This document shows positions 63,291 through 64,000 of a stretch of 64,000 bases of DNA, in pieces (position 1 is the stretch's first letter; every line of letters begins with the position of its first letter). Position numbers and translations under genes: made by a program. Under the pieces are notes generated by a model. The model was not told where the DNA came from and searched no databases. It was given only the letters and a program-made list of their open reading frames with translations. Source of the DNA: Collinsella sp. AM34-10 (GTDB lineage: Bacteria > Actinomycetota > Coriobacteriia > Coriobacteriales > Coriobacteriaceae); NCBI RefSeq assembly GCF_003469185.1, contig NZ_QSIL01000005.1, positions 130,339 through 194,338 on the forward strand, in the 5' to 3' direction.

Positions 63291-63719
63291 TTAGGCCATC
63301 TTGTTGAGCATGTCGACACGGATCTGGTGACGGCCGCCAGCATACTGGGCGCGCAGGAACTCGCGGGCGATCTTCTTTGCGACCTCGGTGCCCACAACGC
63401 CCGGGCCCATGGTGACCATGCGCGAGCCGTTGTGCTCGCGGGTCATGTAAGCGGAACGCTCGTCGGAAATGTTGGCGACGACCATGCCCTTGATCTTGAC
63501 GGCGGCCATATAGGAGCCGACACCGTACTTATCGAATGCGAAGCCCTGGGAATCCTTGTGCTCCAGCAGGTCCTTGGCAACGGCGGTCGCGGAATCGACA
63601 AAGTCCGCGGCAGGGGTCTCGGAATAGTCGACGACCTCGTGACCGTCGGCGATGAGCATCTCCTTGATGGACTCCTTCATCGACATACCGTCGGCATCGG
63701 AAGCGATTACAACTCTCAT
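63291..63719 (-). CDS. lacA: Galactose-6-phosphate isomerase subunit A
   Basis: 142-residue partner of LacB: MRVVIASDADGMSMKESIKE, GSYMAAVKIKGMVVANISDE, and TREHNGSRMVTMGPGVVG. As in other LacA proteins, the cysteine-containing loop of RpiB is replaced (DKYGVGSYMAA). First gene of lacA-lacB-lacC; two TGTTC-type palindromes lie upstream. Confidence 0.92.
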   Translation of the reverse strand: MRVVIASDADGMSMKESIKEMLIADGHEVVDYSETPAADFVDSATAVAKDLLEHKDSQGFAFDKYGVGSYMAAVKIKGMVVANISDERSAYMTREHNGSRMVTMGPGVVGTEVAKKIAREFLRAQYAGGRHQIRVDMLNKMA

Positions 63720-63813
63720 GACATCCTCCTTGAGAGATACGCAGGTGCGTAGTTTCTGTTTGGAAGTGTTGAATCGCGTTCAGGTCCGGGCATCTGAATG
63801 TGCGGTTCTTCAC

Positions 63814-63889
63814 TGTTCATGTTTATTTGAACACATTCGAACAGTAACTGCAACAACTATTTGTTTATCTTTGTTCTTTTTTGAACAAA
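63814..63889. promoter_or_regulatory. Putative LacR-type operators upstream of lacA
   Basis: TGTTCA-N8-TGAACA (63814-63833) and TTTGTTC-N6-GAACAAA (63870-63889) share TGTTC half-sites, with centres about 56 bases apart in AT-rich DNA, 95-170 bases before lacA. Confidence 0.6.
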
Positions 63890-63960
63890 TATCGTTCACG
63901 GATGATTGCTGACCGTTTGAGCCGGGCGCGGACGTAGCGACCATGTGTTCAACAAATCAG

Positions 63961-63983
63961 AACCACCCTTAAAAAGGGTGGTT
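63961..63983. terminator. Bidirectional hairpin at the right edge
   Basis: AACCACCCTT-AAA-AAGGGTGGTT, 10-bp perfect stem. Which gene it serves lies outside the window. Confidence 0.5.
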
Positions 63984-64000
63984 TGCTCTTAGGGTATAAC

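Overview
The window reads as chromosomal DNA of a gut actinobacterium of the class Coriobacteriia, most like Collinsella. This rests on protein content recalled from family knowledge, not on a search: high-GC genes, membrane-bound LuxR regulators with N-terminal helices, an agmatine deiminase/putrescine carbamoyltransferase cluster, tagatose-6-phosphate and Leloir galactose genes side by side, and an anaerobic pyruvate formate-lyase (PFL) system. I see no rRNA, tRNA or CRISPR array.

Layout. 1-1.8 kb: end of threonine synthase and homoserine kinase (+). 2-6.8 kb (-): GTPase YsxC, MTA/SAH nucleosidase, a secreted or anchored serine hydrolase, PFL-activating enzyme, DegV protein. 7-12.7 kb (-): sucrose/fructan cluster (LacI regulator, two GH32 hydrolases, PTS permease). 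12.8-14.6 kb: a high-GC IS110-family element inserted in a palindromic repeat. 14.6-17 kb (-): PFL split into a catalytic gene and a separate glycyl-radical gene. 17.4-19.3 kb (-): ketodeoxygluconate permease and an SDR dehydrogenase. 19.5-25.6 kb (+): MarR regulator with two ABC exporter half-transporters, then DAHP synthase. 26-42.3 kb: acetyltransferase, gene fragments, then a polyamine/agmatine region (two agmatine deiminases, two APC permeases, putrescine carbamoyltransferase, MATE exporter, amidohydrolase, three LuxR regulators). 42.4-46.8 kb (-): a lower-GC island with a secreted peptide, an ABC permease-ATPase fusion and a regulator with two LuxR-type HTH domains. 47.2-50.2 kb (-): BceAB-type ABC transporter. 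50.3-53.5 kb (+): NUDIX-Vsr fusion, AraC regulator, HAD phosphatase. 53.7-63.7 kb: class II aldolase with divergent DeoR regulator, flavo-diiron protein, GalR-like regulator with galK-galT, and lacC, lacB, lacA.

The most unusual content is non-coding. (1) The left end of the IS110 element carries four short segments that match, in the right order and orientation, the two target flanks and two donor flanks expected of an IS110 bridge RNA, with stems in the right places. The insertion point is defined by comparison with an uninterrupted repeat at 53.5 kb. (2) At least nine hairpins share a 13-nt loop ending in GTCCCC/T, while most of their stem sequences differ. (3) Two copies of a structured element of about 160-170 nt lie directly behind aroF and lacC; their stems differ by compensating changes. 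(4) Four long perfect or near-perfect palindromes have unrelated arms but a constant core (TTCCGCA plus an inner hairpin). Together these suggest that several families of palindromic elements have spread through intergenic DNA and that one of them is the landing site of an RNA-guided transposon.

Start codons were chosen by ribosome-binding site where possible. Functions come from motif and family recognition by eye; no database search was run.
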